Assembly: GCF_009833965.1 (NCBI RefSeq)
Contig: NZ_CP047165.1
Span: 1,364,001-1,428,000, forward strand
Direction of reading: 5' to 3'
DNA from: Pelistega ratti
Lineage (GTDB): Bacteria; Pseudomonadota; Gammaproteobacteria; Burkholderiales; Burkholderiaceae_B
DNA: 64,000 nt
Both the position numbers and the translations under genes were made by a program. Under the pieces are notes generated by a model that made no database searches, was not told the origin of the DNA, and saw only the letters and a program-made list of their open reading frames with translations. Positions 9,330 to 18,858 of this stretch are shown one piece after another. Within the stretch, counting starts at the first letter, position 1, and the number at the start of each line of letters is the position of its first letter.

Positions 9330-10697
9330 ATGCATATTCATATACTAGGTATTGGCGGAACATTTATGGGTGGGCTTGCCTTAATCGCACGAGCAGCAGG
9401 ACATAAAGTAACAGGTTGCGATGCAGGAGTTTATCCTCCTATGAGTACTCAACTCAGCGAACAAGGCATTGAATTTATTGAGGGTTTTGGTGAAGAACAA
9501 ATAGCACTTAATCCTGATTTATACATTATTGGTAATGTCGTTACTCGTGGTAATCCGCTGATGGAAGCAATTCTGGAGCAAAATCTTCCCTATACATCAG
9601 GACCACAATGGTTAGGTGATCATATTCTTCGACAACAGTATGTTTTAGCCGTTGCTGGAACTCATGGAAAAACCTCTACAAGCTCTATGCTCGCTTGGAT
9701 TCTTGAAAAAGCCGGTTTAAAACCAAACTTTCTGATTGGTGGAATTGCAAGTGATTTTGGTATATCAGCAAGGTTTGCACCTGAAAATCAATATTTTGTG
9801 ATTGAGGCGGATGAATACGATACCGCCTTTTTCGACAAACGCTCTAAATTTGTACATTACCACCCTCGTACGGCTATTCTCAATAACTTAGAATATGACC
9901 ATGCGGATATTTTCCCTGATTTAGCAGCGATTGAAACACAATTTCATCACTTAGTTCGTACGATAGCAAAAAGTGGGGTTGTCATCACACCTCGTCATGA
10001 TGAGGCTTTGCAAAGAGTCTTAGCTAGAGGGATTTGGTCAAGACAAGATTATTTTGGACAAGATGCCAATTGGCAATACAGACAGTATGATGCCGCAGGG
10101 CAGCAATTTGAAGTCATCCATCAACACAATGTTATAGGTACTGTTCAATGGTCTCATACTGGAATACATAATATTTATAATGCCTTAGCCGCTATTGCTG
10201 CAGCTTATTCTATCGGCATTGATCCTACTATTGCAATTACAGCACTCAATGAATTTAAAGGCATCCGCCGTCGCATGGAGCTTCGTGGTGAAGTAAACCA
10301 TATTAAAGTATATGATGATTTTGCACATCACCCCACAGCTATTGCAACAACACTAGATGGTTTACGTCAAAAAGTAGGAAAAGAACGTATTATTGCCGTA
10401 CTAGAGCCACGTTCTAATACCATGAAACTTGGCACAATGGCAGCTCGCTTACCAGAAGCACTTGCCCAAGCTGATATTGCTTTTTGTTACGGAGAAACAC
10501 AAGGTAAACATGCTTTAGGCTGGACTCCTGAGTCTATTTTTGGTCAAGATGCACATAAAGTCAAGATATTCCATGATATTGAAGCATTAAAACACGCCAT
10601 TGCCGATATCGCTCAATCAGGCGATCACATTCTTATTATGAGTAATGGTAGTTTTGGTGGTCTGCATGATAAGCTACTTAACGCATTACAGAGATGA
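9330..10697 (+). CDS. mpl: UDP-N-acetylmuramate:L-alanyl-gamma-D-glutamyl-meso-diaminopimelate ligase
   Basis: Mpl ligates recycled tripeptide to UDP-MurNAc, returning peptidoglycan turnover products to cell-wall synthesis. The 455-residue Mur-ligase architecture is visible: N-terminal Rossmann domain HILGIGGTFMGG, ATP-binding P-loop GTHGKTS (110-116), central-domain EADEYDTAFFDKRSKF, and C-terminal domain with YDDFAHHPTAI. MurC has the related layout but lacks this EYDTAFFDKRSKF signature. GAGAG precedes the ATG. Together with ampG elsewhere in the window it indicates peptidoglycan recycling. Confidence 0.96.
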   Translation: MHIHILGIGGTFMGGLALIARAAGHKVTGCDAGVYPPMSTQLSEQGIEFIEGFGEEQIALNPDLYIIGNVVTRGNPLMEAILEQNLPYTSGPQWLGDHILRQQYVLAVAGTHGKTSTSSMLAWILEKAGLKPNFLIGGIASDFGISARFAPENQYFVIEADEYDTAFFDKRSKFVHYHPRTAILNNLEYDHADIFPDLAAIETQFHHLVRTIAKSGVVITPRHDEALQRVLARGIWSRQDYFGQDANWQYRQYDAAGQQFEVIHQHNVIGTVQWSHTGIHNIYNALAAIAAAYSIGIDPTIAITALNEFKGIRRRMELRGEVNHIKVYDDFAHHPTAIATTLDGLRQKVGKERIIAVLEPRSNTMKLGTMAARLPEALAQADIAFCYGETQGKHALGWTPESIFGQDAHKVKIFHDIEALKHAIADIAQSGDHILIMSNGSFGGLHDKLLNALQR

Positions 10698-10707
10698 TAG
10701 TATTAAT

Positions 10708-11277
10708 ATGATTTTATATTTACACGGTTTCCGCTCAAGCCCTTTATCAGAAAAGTCACAATTGTTAGAAAAAGTGATGCAAGAACGAGGTGAAGCACAT
10801 CTACTGCTATCACCTGCACTACCTGCTTCACCCAAACAAGCCATTGATTTATGCTTAAAATTAATCGCTGATACCCCAAAAGAAACGCTTTGTGTGATTG
10901 GTTCTTCACTTGGGGGTTATTATGCTACTTATTTAGCCGAAACATTGGGTTGTCGAGCCGTGTGTATTAATCCTAGTGTTTATGCTCCTCGTGATTTATC
11001 CACCCAACTAGAAGTACGCACACAATACTACTCAGAAGAACCCTTTATCTTTACCGCTGATTATATTAAAGAACTTTCTTCTTTATTTATACCGCAAATT
11101 CAGTACCCTGAACGCTTCTTTTTACTAGCCAGTAAACAAGATGAATTATTAGATTGGCAAGAAATGCAAGCACGCTATAAAGGAGCAAAGCAATTAATCG
11201 TCAATCATGAAGATCATGCTTTCAGTGGTTTTGCATATTATTTACCACTTATCTTAGACTTTGTTTTTAATCCCTAA
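10708..11277 (+). CDS. YqiA/UPF0227-type alpha/beta-hydrolase esterase
   Basis: The 189-residue product starts ILYLHGFRSSPLSEKSQ, the oxyanion-loop HGF(R/N)SSP of YqiA esterases, and has the nucleophile elbow GSSLGGYYA and a C-terminal catalytic His in NHEDHAFSGF. The longer open frame reaches 63 bases into mpl, but the family N-terminus begins at this ATG, 10 bases after the mpl stop. It is probably co-transcribed with mpl and the RNB ribonuclease. The substrate is unknown. Confidence 0.85.
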   Translation: MILYLHGFRSSPLSEKSQLLEKVMQERGEAHLLLSPALPASPKQAIDLCLKLIADTPKETLCVIGSSLGGYYATYLAETLGCRAVCINPSVYAPRDLSTQLEVRTQYYSEEPFIFTADYIKELSSLFIPQIQYPERFFLLASKQDELLDWQEMQARYKGAKQLIVNHEDHAFSGFAYYLPLILDFVFNP

Positions 11278-11292
11278 TATTTCTTACTATTG

Positions 11293-13194
11293 ATGTACGT
11301 ATTATTTGAAGAATCTGGTCAATTTAAGACAGGCACTATTTTGTCAGAAGCAGAAACCAGCTTACAAGTAGAAACTGCTTCAGGAAAGCGCAGCAAAATT
11401 AAACGTGCTAACCTAATATGGTCATTTGATGATGAAGACCCTCATACTTTACTTGATAAAGCTGGTGTGTTAGCTGCTGATATTGATATTAATTTTCTCT
11501 GGGAGATTGCCCCCACAGATGCTTTTAATGCAATAAGACTCGCCAAAGAATACTATGGTGATCACGCACGAACACTCGAACAAACTGCCCTATTATTGTG
11601 TTTATATCATCATCCTATCTATTTTCATCGAAAAGGAAAAGGAGTATTTTTAGCAGCACCACAAGAGATTTTACAGGCAGCGCTTCAAGCACAAGAAAAG
11701 AAAAGGCAACAAGCCCAACAACAGCAAGAATGGGCGGATGCAATGTTACGCGGAGAAACACCTGAAGCCTTAAAAGAGATTCTCCCCAGCTTTTTAAATA
11801 CACCCAATAAAAATACACTAGAATGGAAAGCCTTTAGTCAAGTACTTGAACAGACTGGTTTAAGTGTGGCTGAACTCTTACTAAAACTGCGTGTTTTCCC
11901 TCATGCATTAGCAGTACACCGTGCAAGTTTTTTTGGTCAATATTTCCCTAAAGGGATAGATAATCCTACTTATCCTATTCCCACACCAGAGCCACTTCCT
12001 CAAGCTACCGTAAAAGCTTTTTCTATTGATGATCTTTCTACAACAGAAATAGATGATGCATTTAGTATTCAACCCATTGATACGGAAAACTTTATATTTG
12101 GTATCCATATTGCTTGTCCTGCTTTAGTCATTGATAGGGATTCTGCACTTGATTTAGCCGCTCGCCAACGTATGTCCACTGTTTACTTTCCAGGGGATAA
12201 GATTCCTATGCAAGAAGAGGCACTGATTAAAGCCTTTTCTTTAGATGAAGGCAAGTATTGCCCCACCCTATCACTCTATATCACAGCCAATATCACAACA
12301 GGAGAAATCCAAAAGGAAGAAACTCGATTAGAGCAAGTCTTTATTCAAGCAAACCTTAGAACCAACCACTTAGAATCGCTGCTTACAAAAGAAACACTAG
12401 AAAATCCAACAAGTGATATACCACACGGCACTCTTTTTAAACCGATGTGGGCATTTGCCAAGCACCTTTTGAAAGCCAGAGAAGAATACCGTGGTAAGCC
12501 TGAAATATCCGACCGTGTAGAATATTTATTTAATCTTGAAGGATCTCCTGATGATCCAGATGCTAAGCTCATTCTTACCCCTCGTATGCGCAATGCACCA
12601 TTGGATAAGATGGTCGCTGAATTTATGATTCTATGTAATAGTCGTTGGGCAAAATACTTAGATGAATTGGGACTACCAGGGATTTTCCGTTCACAGCAAA
12701 ATGGACGTGTTCGTATCAGTACACATTGCTTACCTCACGAAGCCATTGGGGTAGAATCTTACGCATGGACAACTTCTCCTTTACGACGTTATATTGACTT
12801 ATTTAATCAAACTCAGCTGATTGCTGCTGTTAAGCATGGTATTTCCGCTCGTCTTGTTGCCCCTTACAAGCCCAAAGACCCTGCGATTTTCTCTATTATT
12901 AATGCATTTGAATCCAAATACACCAGTTATCTTGACCATCAACATAAAATGGAACGATATTGGTGTTTACGGTATCTAGAACAAAACCATATTCAGCGTA
13001 CAACGGCTACAGTAATAAGGGATACGATTATTCGTTTTGATCATCTACCACTTACCACCTCACTACTTGATTTACCTGAGTTAGAAAAAGGAACGCCAAT
13101 TGAGATTGATATTCTTGGCATAGATTTATATCAATTAACGGTATCCTGCCGTTTGGTGGCTATTCATTCATCCCCTACAGAGGAATTATCATAA
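11293..13194 (+). CDS. RNB-domain 3'-5' exoribonuclease (RNase II/R family)
   Basis: The 633-residue protein has an N-terminal region unlike the cold-shock domains of E. coli RNase R, a Gln-rich coiled segment (residues about 135-150), and a central RNB catalytic domain. The aspartate-rich active-site motif lies around FSIDDLSTTEIDDAFSI, and the domain ends with SPLRRYIDLFNQTQL. A TTG directly precedes the ATG used here. The stop codon overlaps the aroE ATG by one base, so it is coupled to aroE. It probably degrades RNA processively; the physiological substrates are unclear. Confidence 0.88.
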   Translation: MYVLFEESGQFKTGTILSEAETSLQVETASGKRSKIKRANLIWSFDDEDPHTLLDKAGVLAADIDINFLWEIAPTDAFNAIRLAKEYYGDHARTLEQTALLLCLYHHPIYFHRKGKGVFLAAPQEILQAALQAQEKKRQQAQQQQEWADAMLRGETPEALKEILPSFLNTPNKNTLEWKAFSQVLEQTGLSVAELLLKLRVFPHALAVHRASFFGQYFPKGIDNPTYPIPTPEPLPQATVKAFSIDDLSTTEIDDAFSIQPIDTENFIFGIHIACPALVIDRDSALDLAARQRMSTVYFPGDKIPMQEEALIKAFSLDEGKYCPTLSLYITANITTGEIQKEETRLEQVFIQANLRTNHLESLLTKETLENPTSDIPHGTLFKPMWAFAKHLLKAREEYRGKPEISDRVEYLFNLEGSPDDPDAKLILTPRMRNAPLDKMVAEFMILCNSRWAKYLDELGLPGIFRSQQNGRVRISTHCLPHEAIGVESYAWTTSPLRRYIDLFNQTQLIAAVKHGISARLVAPYKPKDPAIFSIINAFESKYTSYLDHQHKMERYWCLRYLEQNHIQRTTATVIRDTIIRFDHLPLTTSLLDLPELEKGTPIEIDILGIDLYQLTVSCRLVAIHSSPTEELS

Positions 13195-14036
13195 TGTCCC
13201 ATTTTGCGGTTTTTGGTTATCCTATCCAACATAGTCTATCCCCCCGTATGCATCATTTATTTGCGGCACAATGTGGTTTAACACCTTTTCGTTATACAAA
13301 AGAATTAATTGAACCCCATCATTTTACTAACGCTGTACATTCTTTTTTTCAACAAGAGGGAAAAGGTCTTAACATTACCGTTCCTTTTAAACAAGAGGCT
13401 TTTTTACTCGCACAGCATCACTTAACAGAACGGGCAAAAACAGCAGGCGCTGTCAATACCTTATGGATAGAGAATGGTTTTTTACATGGCGATAATACCG
13501 ATGGTATTGGTCTTGTTAATGATATAAAGCGACAAGGAATTTCCTTAAAAAATCAACGTATTCTGATTCTAGGAGCTGGCGGTGCCACAAGAGGGGTTAT
13601 TCTACCGTTATTACAAGAAGAATGTGCTCTCTTACATATTGCAAATCGTACGGCAAGTAAAGCACAGGATATTGCCAAAACTTTTCAGGCTTATACCCCT
13701 ATTCCCATCAGTGCCAGTGGATTAACGGATATTCCTAATCAGTGGGATATTATTATCAATGCAAGTGCTAGTAGCCTAGATAATACAGCTTTACCTATAT
13801 CTTCCTCTCTTTTTACATCCACCTATTTTACTTATGATATGGTCTATACCCATAGCGGTAATACACCCTTTTTAGAGCAAGCACAACAATATGGTGTCAA
13901 ACAATGTTCAGATGGTTTGGGTATGTTAGTCTATCAAGGTGCCGAGGCTTTCTTTATTTGGAATCACTATTATCCTGATGTGGATAGTGTTATTAAGACT
14001 CTTCGACATGATTTACACTCAATACAAAGCACTTAA
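13194..14036 (+). CDS. aroE: Shikimate dehydrogenase
   Basis: AroE reduces 3-dehydroshikimate to shikimate with NADPH. The 280-residue protein shows the shikimate-binding motif HSLSPRMH near the N-terminus, the catalytic lysine region NITVPFKQEA, the substrate loop GDNTDGIGL, the NADP-binding loop ILGAGGATRGV, and the C-terminal DGLGMLVYQGAEAFFIW. It overlaps the RNB gene by one base (TAATG) and ends the mpl-esterase-RNB-aroE run, with a hairpin 20 bases downstream. Confidence 0.96.
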   Translation: MSHFAVFGYPIQHSLSPRMHHLFAAQCGLTPFRYTKELIEPHHFTNAVHSFFQQEGKGLNITVPFKQEAFLLAQHHLTERAKTAGAVNTLWIENGFLHGDNTDGIGLVNDIKRQGISLKNQRILILGAGGATRGVILPLLQEECALLHIANRTASKAQDIAKTFQAYTPIPISASGLTDIPNQWDIIINASASSLDNTALPISSSLFTSTYFTYDMVYTHSGNTPFLEQAQQYGVKQCSDGLGMLVYQGAEAFFIWNHYYPDVDSVIKTLRHDLHSIQST

Positions 14037-14055
14037 TCCACTCACCACCAATGCT

Positions 14056-14077
14056 AAGGGCTATAGTTATAGCCCTT
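14056..14077 (+). terminator. Terminator after aroE
   Basis: AAGGGCTAT and ATAGCCCTT form a perfect 9-bp stem with a four-base loop, located between aroE and the convergent OsmC gene. Confidence 0.6.
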
Positions 14078-14170
14078 TAGATACATATATCTATTATTAA
14101 CATACAAAATAGAGTAAATACATTTTTTAAATATCAATTAATATTCCAAAAGATGCTCACCCTATATTTT

Positions 14171-14578
14171 CTATTGATAAATAAAATTAAACTTTTGTTC
14201 TAAACTAGGGTGTAAACTACGTCCAACAATACACATTTCTGTTGTTGCACTCTCTAGTATTTGACGTAATTCAGGCGAATATGCGGCTTTTAGATAAAAA
14301 GTAATTTCTATTTTTACGACGCTAAAATCTTCCATAGAAACTGTTTTACCACTTTCTGCATAGCAACCATTAAAACTAGCACCTGCACTTTCAGCTTTAA
14401 GCGCCATAATTGTCATTGCACATGTTGTTAAAGCAGAAACAAGTAAATCTGTCGGAGCAGATAATTCGCCCTTTCCACCCGCTGCCAAAGGACCATCAGT
14501 CAAAAACTGTTGCCCACTTGCTAAGTGTGTAACCTGTTGTTGTAATGCCCCTTGATAAACCACTTTAATGCTATTCAT
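14171..14578 (-). CDS. OsmC-family peroxiredoxin
   Basis: The 135-residue OsmC/Ohr-fold protein has the two conserved cysteines C53 (SALTTCAMT) and C116 (TEMCIVGRSLHPS) that form the peroxidatic pair. The GGxGELSAPTDLLVSAL segment typical of the YhfA-like OsmC branch is present. The likely role is reduction of organic hydroperoxides in the cytoplasm. AGGAG lies nine bases before the ATG. It converges on aroE and diverges from lptG. Confidence 0.88.
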   Translation of the reverse strand: MNSIKVVYQGALQQQVTHLASGQQFLTDGPLAAGGKGELSAPTDLLVSALTTCAMTIMALKAESAGASFNGCYAESGKTVSMEDFSVVKIEITFYLKAAYSPELRQILESATTEMCIVGRSLHPSLEQKFNFIYQ

Positions 14579-14720
14579 TCGTTAATACTCCTATCGATAT
14601 AGCATAGATACTACCAGAAAATACATGACATATTTATATGAAAATTTTATGACGATTTCATTCTCTTTCTATACTTTACAATGAAACAAAAAATCACTCT
14701 AATAAATCGCCACAATCTAT

Positions 14721-14726
14721 TATAAT
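14721..14726 (+). promoter_or_regulatory. Possible -10 element for lptG
   Basis: A consensus TATAAT lies 37 bases before the lptG ATG, with no convincing -35 hexamer. It is the best promoter candidate for lptG-apaH. Confidence 0.35.
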
Positions 14727-14762
14727 AAGCCATTCTACTTGATTTATCATCATAATATTTTT

Positions 14763-15917
14763 ATGAGAACAGCTCGCCGTTATCTTGCCAGTGAAATCTA
14801 TCGCACCACACTAGGAGTGATGCTTGTGCTACTAGGGCTTTTTACTTTCTTTGAAATGATTGATACGCTTGATAATCTTAATGAGCGTTTTTCATTTCTT
14901 TCGATGCTTTATTTACAAGCCCTACAAATCCCTACCCGTTTATACGATTTACTTCCTATCAGCCTTTTAATTGGTGCTGTCATTGCTTTAGCAGGATTGG
15001 CTCAACGTAATGAATTAGTCATTCTTCGTGTTTCAGGAATCAGTAGTAAAAAACTACTCTTAATGCTTTGGGTCATTACGATTCCTATTATGGTAATCGC
15101 CACCCTATTATCAGAGATTGCAACCCCCTTTGCCGAAGAAAAAACCAGTGAAGTAACCCTCTCCGTTTTAGGAAAAAGCAGCAATAAAATGAATAGTGGT
15201 TATTGGTTTAGAGAGCCTATTGATGATAGCCATTATCGTGTGATTAATATCCGCAAACTAAACTCTCTCAATGAAATTTCTACAGTTGTTATTTTTGAGT
15301 ACAACACCCAAAAGAATGAGTTTTCTCGTATGATAACCGCTCAAAAAGCTGCACTACAAAATGGGATATTAAGCCTTAATCACGTCAATATCACCACCAG
15401 TCTCATTGATATTCAAACCACATTAAGCCAAGCAGATGCCCCTATTCAACAGGTATCTTCTATTCAACAATTAAATCAGCTTGAGTTCCCCACATCCTTA
15501 ACAACAGAACGTCTTGTGGCGACAGAACTACAGCCTGACCGTATGTCAACCATTAATTTATTGAACTATATTCAATATCTTGAAGAAAACCACTTACAAT
15601 CCAATCGGCATATTGTTGCTTTATGGCGTAAGGGTAGCTATCCTTTCACCCTCTTAGTCATGATTACCCTTGCCGCTCCTATTGGTTTTGTACAGAATCG
15701 AAAAGGTGGTGTTGGTGCTAAGATTTTTATCGGTATTTTAATAGGCATTATTTTCTTTATGGCAAATCAGCTTGCCCTTAATGTCGGTATGCTTAATAAT
15801 TTACCCCCTTGGCTCACCGCCTTACTACCCAACATTATTGCTTTAACCCTTGCCTTTACAGCGCTTTATCTTATAGAGCGGCGAAGCAAACCGAGTACTT
15901 TTATTCATGCAAAATAA
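14763..15917 (+). CDS. lptG: LPS export ABC transporter permease LptG
   Basis: LptG pairs with LptF in the inner-membrane LptB2FG complex that extracts LPS and passes it to LptC/LptA. The 384-residue protein has three N-terminal membrane helices, a periplasmic beta-jellyroll region (about 125-265) and three C-terminal helices. The segment [20 protein letters not shown] matches the LptG coupling-helix region. A TTG lies upstream in frame, but this ATG gives the family start ([15 protein letters not shown]). No clear ribosome-binding site is seen. lptF, usually adjacent, is not next to it. It overlaps apaH by 11 bases. Confidence 0.93.
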   Translation: MRTARRYLASEIYRTTLGVMLVLLGLFTFFEMIDTLDNLNERFSFLSMLYLQALQIPTRLYDLLPISLLIGAVIALAGLAQRNELVILRVSGISSKKLLLMLWVITIPIMVIATLLSEIATPFAEEKTSEVTLSVLGKSSNKMNSGYWFREPIDDSHYRVINIRKLNSLNEISTVVIFEYNTQKNEFSRMITAQKAALQNGILSLNHVNITTSLIDIQTTLSQADAPIQQVSSIQQLNQLEFPTSLTTERLVATELQPDRMSTINLLNYIQYLEENHLQSNRHIVALWRKGSYPFTLLVMITLAAPIGFVQNRKGGVGAKIFIGILIGIIFFMANQLALNVGMLNNLPPWLTALLPNIIALTLAFTALYLIERRSKPSTFIHAK

Positions 15918-16746
15918 GACAAATCCTACTATTTGGGCAATTGGAGATGTTCAAGGTTGCTGTAATGCCCTTGATGATTTACTTCAACACCCTGAAATTG
16001 CCGAAGACCCTAATGCACATTTCTGGTTTGCTGGGGATTTAATTAATCGAGGACCATCCTCATTGCGCACCCTACGCACCATTATGAGTTTAGGGGACAG
16101 AGCTGTCTGTGTCTTAGGCAATCATGATTTGCACCTCTTAGCGGTCTATGCAGGTATTCGTCATCAAAATAAATCCGATACGATTGATGAGATTTTATAT
16201 GCCCCTGATGCAGAAGAAATCATTCACTGGTTACGCCATCGTCCACTGGCTCATTATCAATATGATCACTTAATGGTTCATGCTGGGGTAATGGCAAATT
16301 GGGATGTCAAAAAAACCATCAAACTCGCTGATGAAATTGCAGAGGTTTTGCAATCTAAACAGTGGAAGAAATACCTTCAAAAAATGTATGGTAATGAGCC
16401 TAATCGTTGGCGAGACTCCCTCACTGGTTCAAAACGTCGCCGAGTTATTATCAATGCACTTACTCGAATGCGAATGTGTTATCCCGATGGCTCAATGGAA
16501 TTTGGCTCTAAAGACTCACCCTCTAACCATAAAAGTGCTAACTTACTACCTTGGTTTGATGTACCTAACCGTAAAACAGAGAAAACAACGATTATCTTTG
16601 GTCATTGGTCAACACTAGGTTTAATGGTTCGCAAACACTTATTAGCACTTGATACCGGTTGTGTATGGGGAGGAAAACTGAGTGCTATTCGTCTTAACGA
16701 CCGTAAACTCGTACAAGTAGATTGCGAAGGAAAAGGAAAGAAATAG
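15907..16746 (+). CDS. apaH: Symmetrical bis(5'-nucleosyl)-tetraphosphatase
   Basis: ApaH splits diadenosine tetraphosphate into two ADP molecules and affects stress alarmone levels and Np4N RNA caps. The 279-residue calcineurin-type phosphoesterase shows the metal-binding blocks [14 protein letters not shown] and GNHDLHLL, then HAG and the C-terminal FGHWSTLGL and [11 protein letters not shown]. It starts inside the end of lptG with an 11-base overlap, so the two are co-transcribed. Confidence 0.95.
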   Translation: MQNKTNPTIWAIGDVQGCCNALDDLLQHPEIAEDPNAHFWFAGDLINRGPSSLRTLRTIMSLGDRAVCVLGNHDLHLLAVYAGIRHQNKSDTIDEILYAPDAEEIIHWLRHRPLAHYQYDHLMVHAGVMANWDVKKTIKLADEIAEVLQSKQWKKYLQKMYGNEPNRWRDSLTGSKRRRVIINALTRMRMCYPDGSMEFGSKDSPSNHKSANLLPWFDVPNRKTEKTTIIFGHWSTLGLMVRKHLLALDTGCVWGGKLSAIRLNDRKLVQVDCEGKGKK

Positions 16747-16765
16747 AAATAAAACGTGTATTTTT

Positions 16766-16854
16766 GTAATGGTTTTTACTAATTGTTCACTTATAAGTTT
16801 TAGATAAAAATTATCTTATAGCAGTAACATCAGTTGATATATAAAAACCATTAC
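16766..16854. repeat. 13-bp perfect inverted repeat in the apaH-TSUP gap
   Basis: GTAATGGTTTTTA (16766-16778) and TAAAAACCATTAC (16842-16854) are perfect complements 63 bases apart. A smaller hairpin AGATAA/TTATCT (16802-16816) lies between them. The right arm ends just before the ribosome-binding site of a 32-codon ORF. This could be a structured RNA leader or the remnant of a mobile element's ends; no transposase is present. Confidence 0.55.
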
Positions 16855-16868
16855 AGCAGAGGAAAGCT

Positions 16869-16967
16869 ATGCTAAGCAATAATGCACTATACGAGAAAGC
16901 TCTTTCTTTTATCAAAGAAAATCATTTTTATCATCTATATGCCAAAGATTTGGAATGGCAACCTTAA
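16869..16967 (+). CDS. Possible 32-residue micro-ORF of unknown function
   Basis: The ORF begins MLSNNALYEKALSFIKENHF and ends DLEWQP. AGAGGA stands six bases before the ATG, a good ribosome-binding site. It is hydrophilic, has no membrane segment and resembles no protein I recognise. It could be a real small protein, a leader peptide for the inverted-repeat region before it, or the surviving N-terminus of a decayed gene. The rest of the apaH-TSUP gap contains a short hairpin (GATATA/TATATC near 17010) and nothing else recognisable. Confidence 0.35.
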   Translation: MLSNNALYEKALSFIKENHFYHLYAKDLEWQP

Positions 16968-17164
16968 TAAGACCTATTTATTAATAACATAATAACAGGT
17001 AGCCTTTTTGATATACATTTTATATCAGCTCACCTTATACAATAATTATTCTACTTACCTAAATAGCACATTTATTCGATGATGTAGTTTAATCAAAAAC
17101 CACCGCATCATCTCTTTGTCTCACCAGATTGTCATCATCACTTAAAAACAGCATAGGAGTATTT

Positions 17165-17962
17165 ATGAACCCTACCTTTATTGACGGCAGTATTATTGCA
17201 CAGTATTTTTATTTAGGACTTTTATTATTAATTATTGCTTCTTTTGTGGCAGGCTATATTGATGCTATTGCTGGTGGCGCAGGTCTCATTTTAATCCCCT
17301 CTTTCTTAATGGTCGGCTTACCTCCTCAATTAGCCCTAGGACAAGAAAAACTCGTCAGTACCATTGGAACAATTGCCGCCATTAAAAACTTTATGAAAAG
17401 TAGTGCTATTATTTGGCAAATTGTCCCTGTTGGTATTATTTCTGCTTTATTAGGGGCTTATTTAGGAGCAGAGGCTATTTTAATGTTACCCACTCATGTG
17501 ATTAACTATATTATCTTTGCACTTCTTCCTTTAGGCTTACTTGCCACCTTATTTAAAGGGAAATTACTCGTTAAAAATCCATCAGGAACAGAGATTAAAA
17601 AATCTGCTCTAGCCGTATTTATCACCTGCCTAATTGTTGGTTTCTATGATGGTTTTTTTGGACCGGGAACAGGGAGTATCTTTATTATCGCTCTCTTTAT
17701 TATTAATAAATTACCCTTACTTCAAGCCTCTGCTACCTCCAAAATCTTTAATTTCGCCTCTAATATAGGCGCTTTTGTTTCTTTTTTAATCGCAGGAAAA
17801 ATGGCATTCCTTATTGGTATTCCTATGATTATCGCCAACTTACTAGGTAATCATTTTGGTAGTCTTCATGCTATTCACTCCAATGGTGAAATTATTAAAA
17901 AGGTTTTAGTGATTACCGTTGGTCTATTAATGCTATCATTAGCCTATAAAGCACTCTCTTAA
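17165..17962 (+). CDS. TSUP-family (TauE/SafE) sulfite/anion exporter
   Basis: The 265-residue membrane protein has about eight hydrophobic segments in two TauE/SafE halves. Each half begins with a characteristic loop: GYIDAIAGGAGLILIPS in the first and GFYDGFFGPGTGSIF in the second. The family exports sulfite, sulfonates or other organic anions; the substrate is not evident. The frame extends 36 bases upstream, but AGGAG five bases before this ATG fixes the start. ydfG follows 12 bases later and is probably co-transcribed. Confidence 0.88.
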   Translation: MNPTFIDGSIIAQYFYLGLLLLIIASFVAGYIDAIAGGAGLILIPSFLMVGLPPQLALGQEKLVSTIGTIAAIKNFMKSSAIIWQIVPVGIISALLGAYLGAEAILMLPTHVINYIIFALLPLGLLATLFKGKLLVKNPSGTEIKKSALAVFITCLIVGFYDGFFGPGTGSIFIIALFIINKLPLLQASATSKIFNFASNIGAFVSFLIAGKMAFLIGIPMIIANLLGNHFGSLHAIHSNGEIIKKVLVITVGLLMLSLAYKALS

Positions 17963-17974
17963 AAGGAATATAAG

Positions 17975-18727
17975 ATGAAAACCGCATTAGTAACAGGCGC
18001 AACGTCTGGTTTTGGTTTAGCCATTTGCAAAACACTTCTCCAAACCAACTACCGTGTCATCGGAACAGGTAGAAGAGGTGAACGTTTAGAAGAACTCTCC
18101 GCTCAATTTGGAGAGCAATTCTTACCGCTTGTTTTTGATATTCAGGACATTAATGCCATAGAAAAACAACTAACAAACCGCCCTAGTCAGTGGCAATCTA
18201 TCGATTTATTAGTGAATAATGCTGGGCTAGCACTCGGTTTAGAATCAGCAGACAAAGCCAATTTAAACGATTGGTTCACCATGATTGATACAAATATCAA
18301 AGGATTAGTCGCTATCACACGCTTTATTCTACCCGAAATGGTTGCTAAGAATAGTGGGCATATTATCAATATTGGTTCCATTGCGAGTTCATATCCCTAT
18401 CCAGGCGGTAATGTCTATGGAGGAACAAAAGCCTTTGTAAAACAATTTAGTTTAAATTTACGTGCCGATTTAGCAGGCACAGCTATCCGCGTGAGTAATG
18501 TTGAGCCAGGGTTATGCGGTGGAACAGAATTTTCTAATATCCGCTTTAAAGGCGATGATGATAAAGCAGCAAAGGTCTATGAAAATGTACAATATGTTAG
18601 CCCTGAGGATATTGCTAATATCGTATTATGGATTAACCAACAACCTCCTCATGTCAATATTAATCGTATTGAGGTTATGCCAACCGCACAAACATTTTCA
18701 CCATTGGCGGTGGCAAGAGAGGGTTAA
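17975..18727 (+). CDS. ydfG: NADP-dependent 3-hydroxy acid dehydrogenase YdfG
   Basis: The 250-residue classical short-chain dehydrogenase carries the cofactor loop TGATSGFG (8-15), the NNAG motif, the catalytic serine in NIGSIASS and the YxxxK pair in NVYGGTKAFVKQFSLNLR. The stretches EPGLCGGTEFSNIRFKGDD and HVNINRIEVMP agree closely with E. coli YdfG, which oxidises L-serine, L-allo-threonine and 3-hydroxypropionate derivatives. It lies 12 bases after the TSUP permease, with AAGGA before the ATG, and ends at a strong hairpin. Confidence 0.92.
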   Translation: MKTALVTGATSGFGLAICKTLLQTNYRVIGTGRRGERLEELSAQFGEQFLPLVFDIQDINAIEKQLTNRPSQWQSIDLLVNNAGLALGLESADKANLNDWFTMIDTNIKGLVAITRFILPEMVAKNSGHIINIGSIASSYPYPGGNVYGGTKAFVKQFSLNLRADLAGTAIRVSNVEPGLCGGTEFSNIRFKGDDDKAAKVYENVQYVSPEDIANIVLWINQQPPHVNINRIEVMPTAQTFSPLAVAREG

Positions 18728-18749
18728 TATAGATTAAATCTATACAAAA

Positions 18750-18777
18750 AATAACCCCTATAGACAAAGGGGTTATT
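18750..18777. terminator. Terminator after ydfG
   Basis: AATAACCCCT and AGGGGTTATT form a perfect 10-bp stem around an 8-base loop, just past ydfG and before the convergent plsC-like gene. Confidence 0.75.
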
Positions 18778-18858
18778 TCATCACTAAAAATAGTTTATAT
18801 CTTAAATAATATTATAACTACTTAATTTAACTATCAATTAAGCAACAATCTTTTACTG

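Noticed and set aside
9185..9406. Plus-strand ORF overlapping the mpl start
   Set aside because: Out of frame with mpl and with no coding character; a shadow ORF.
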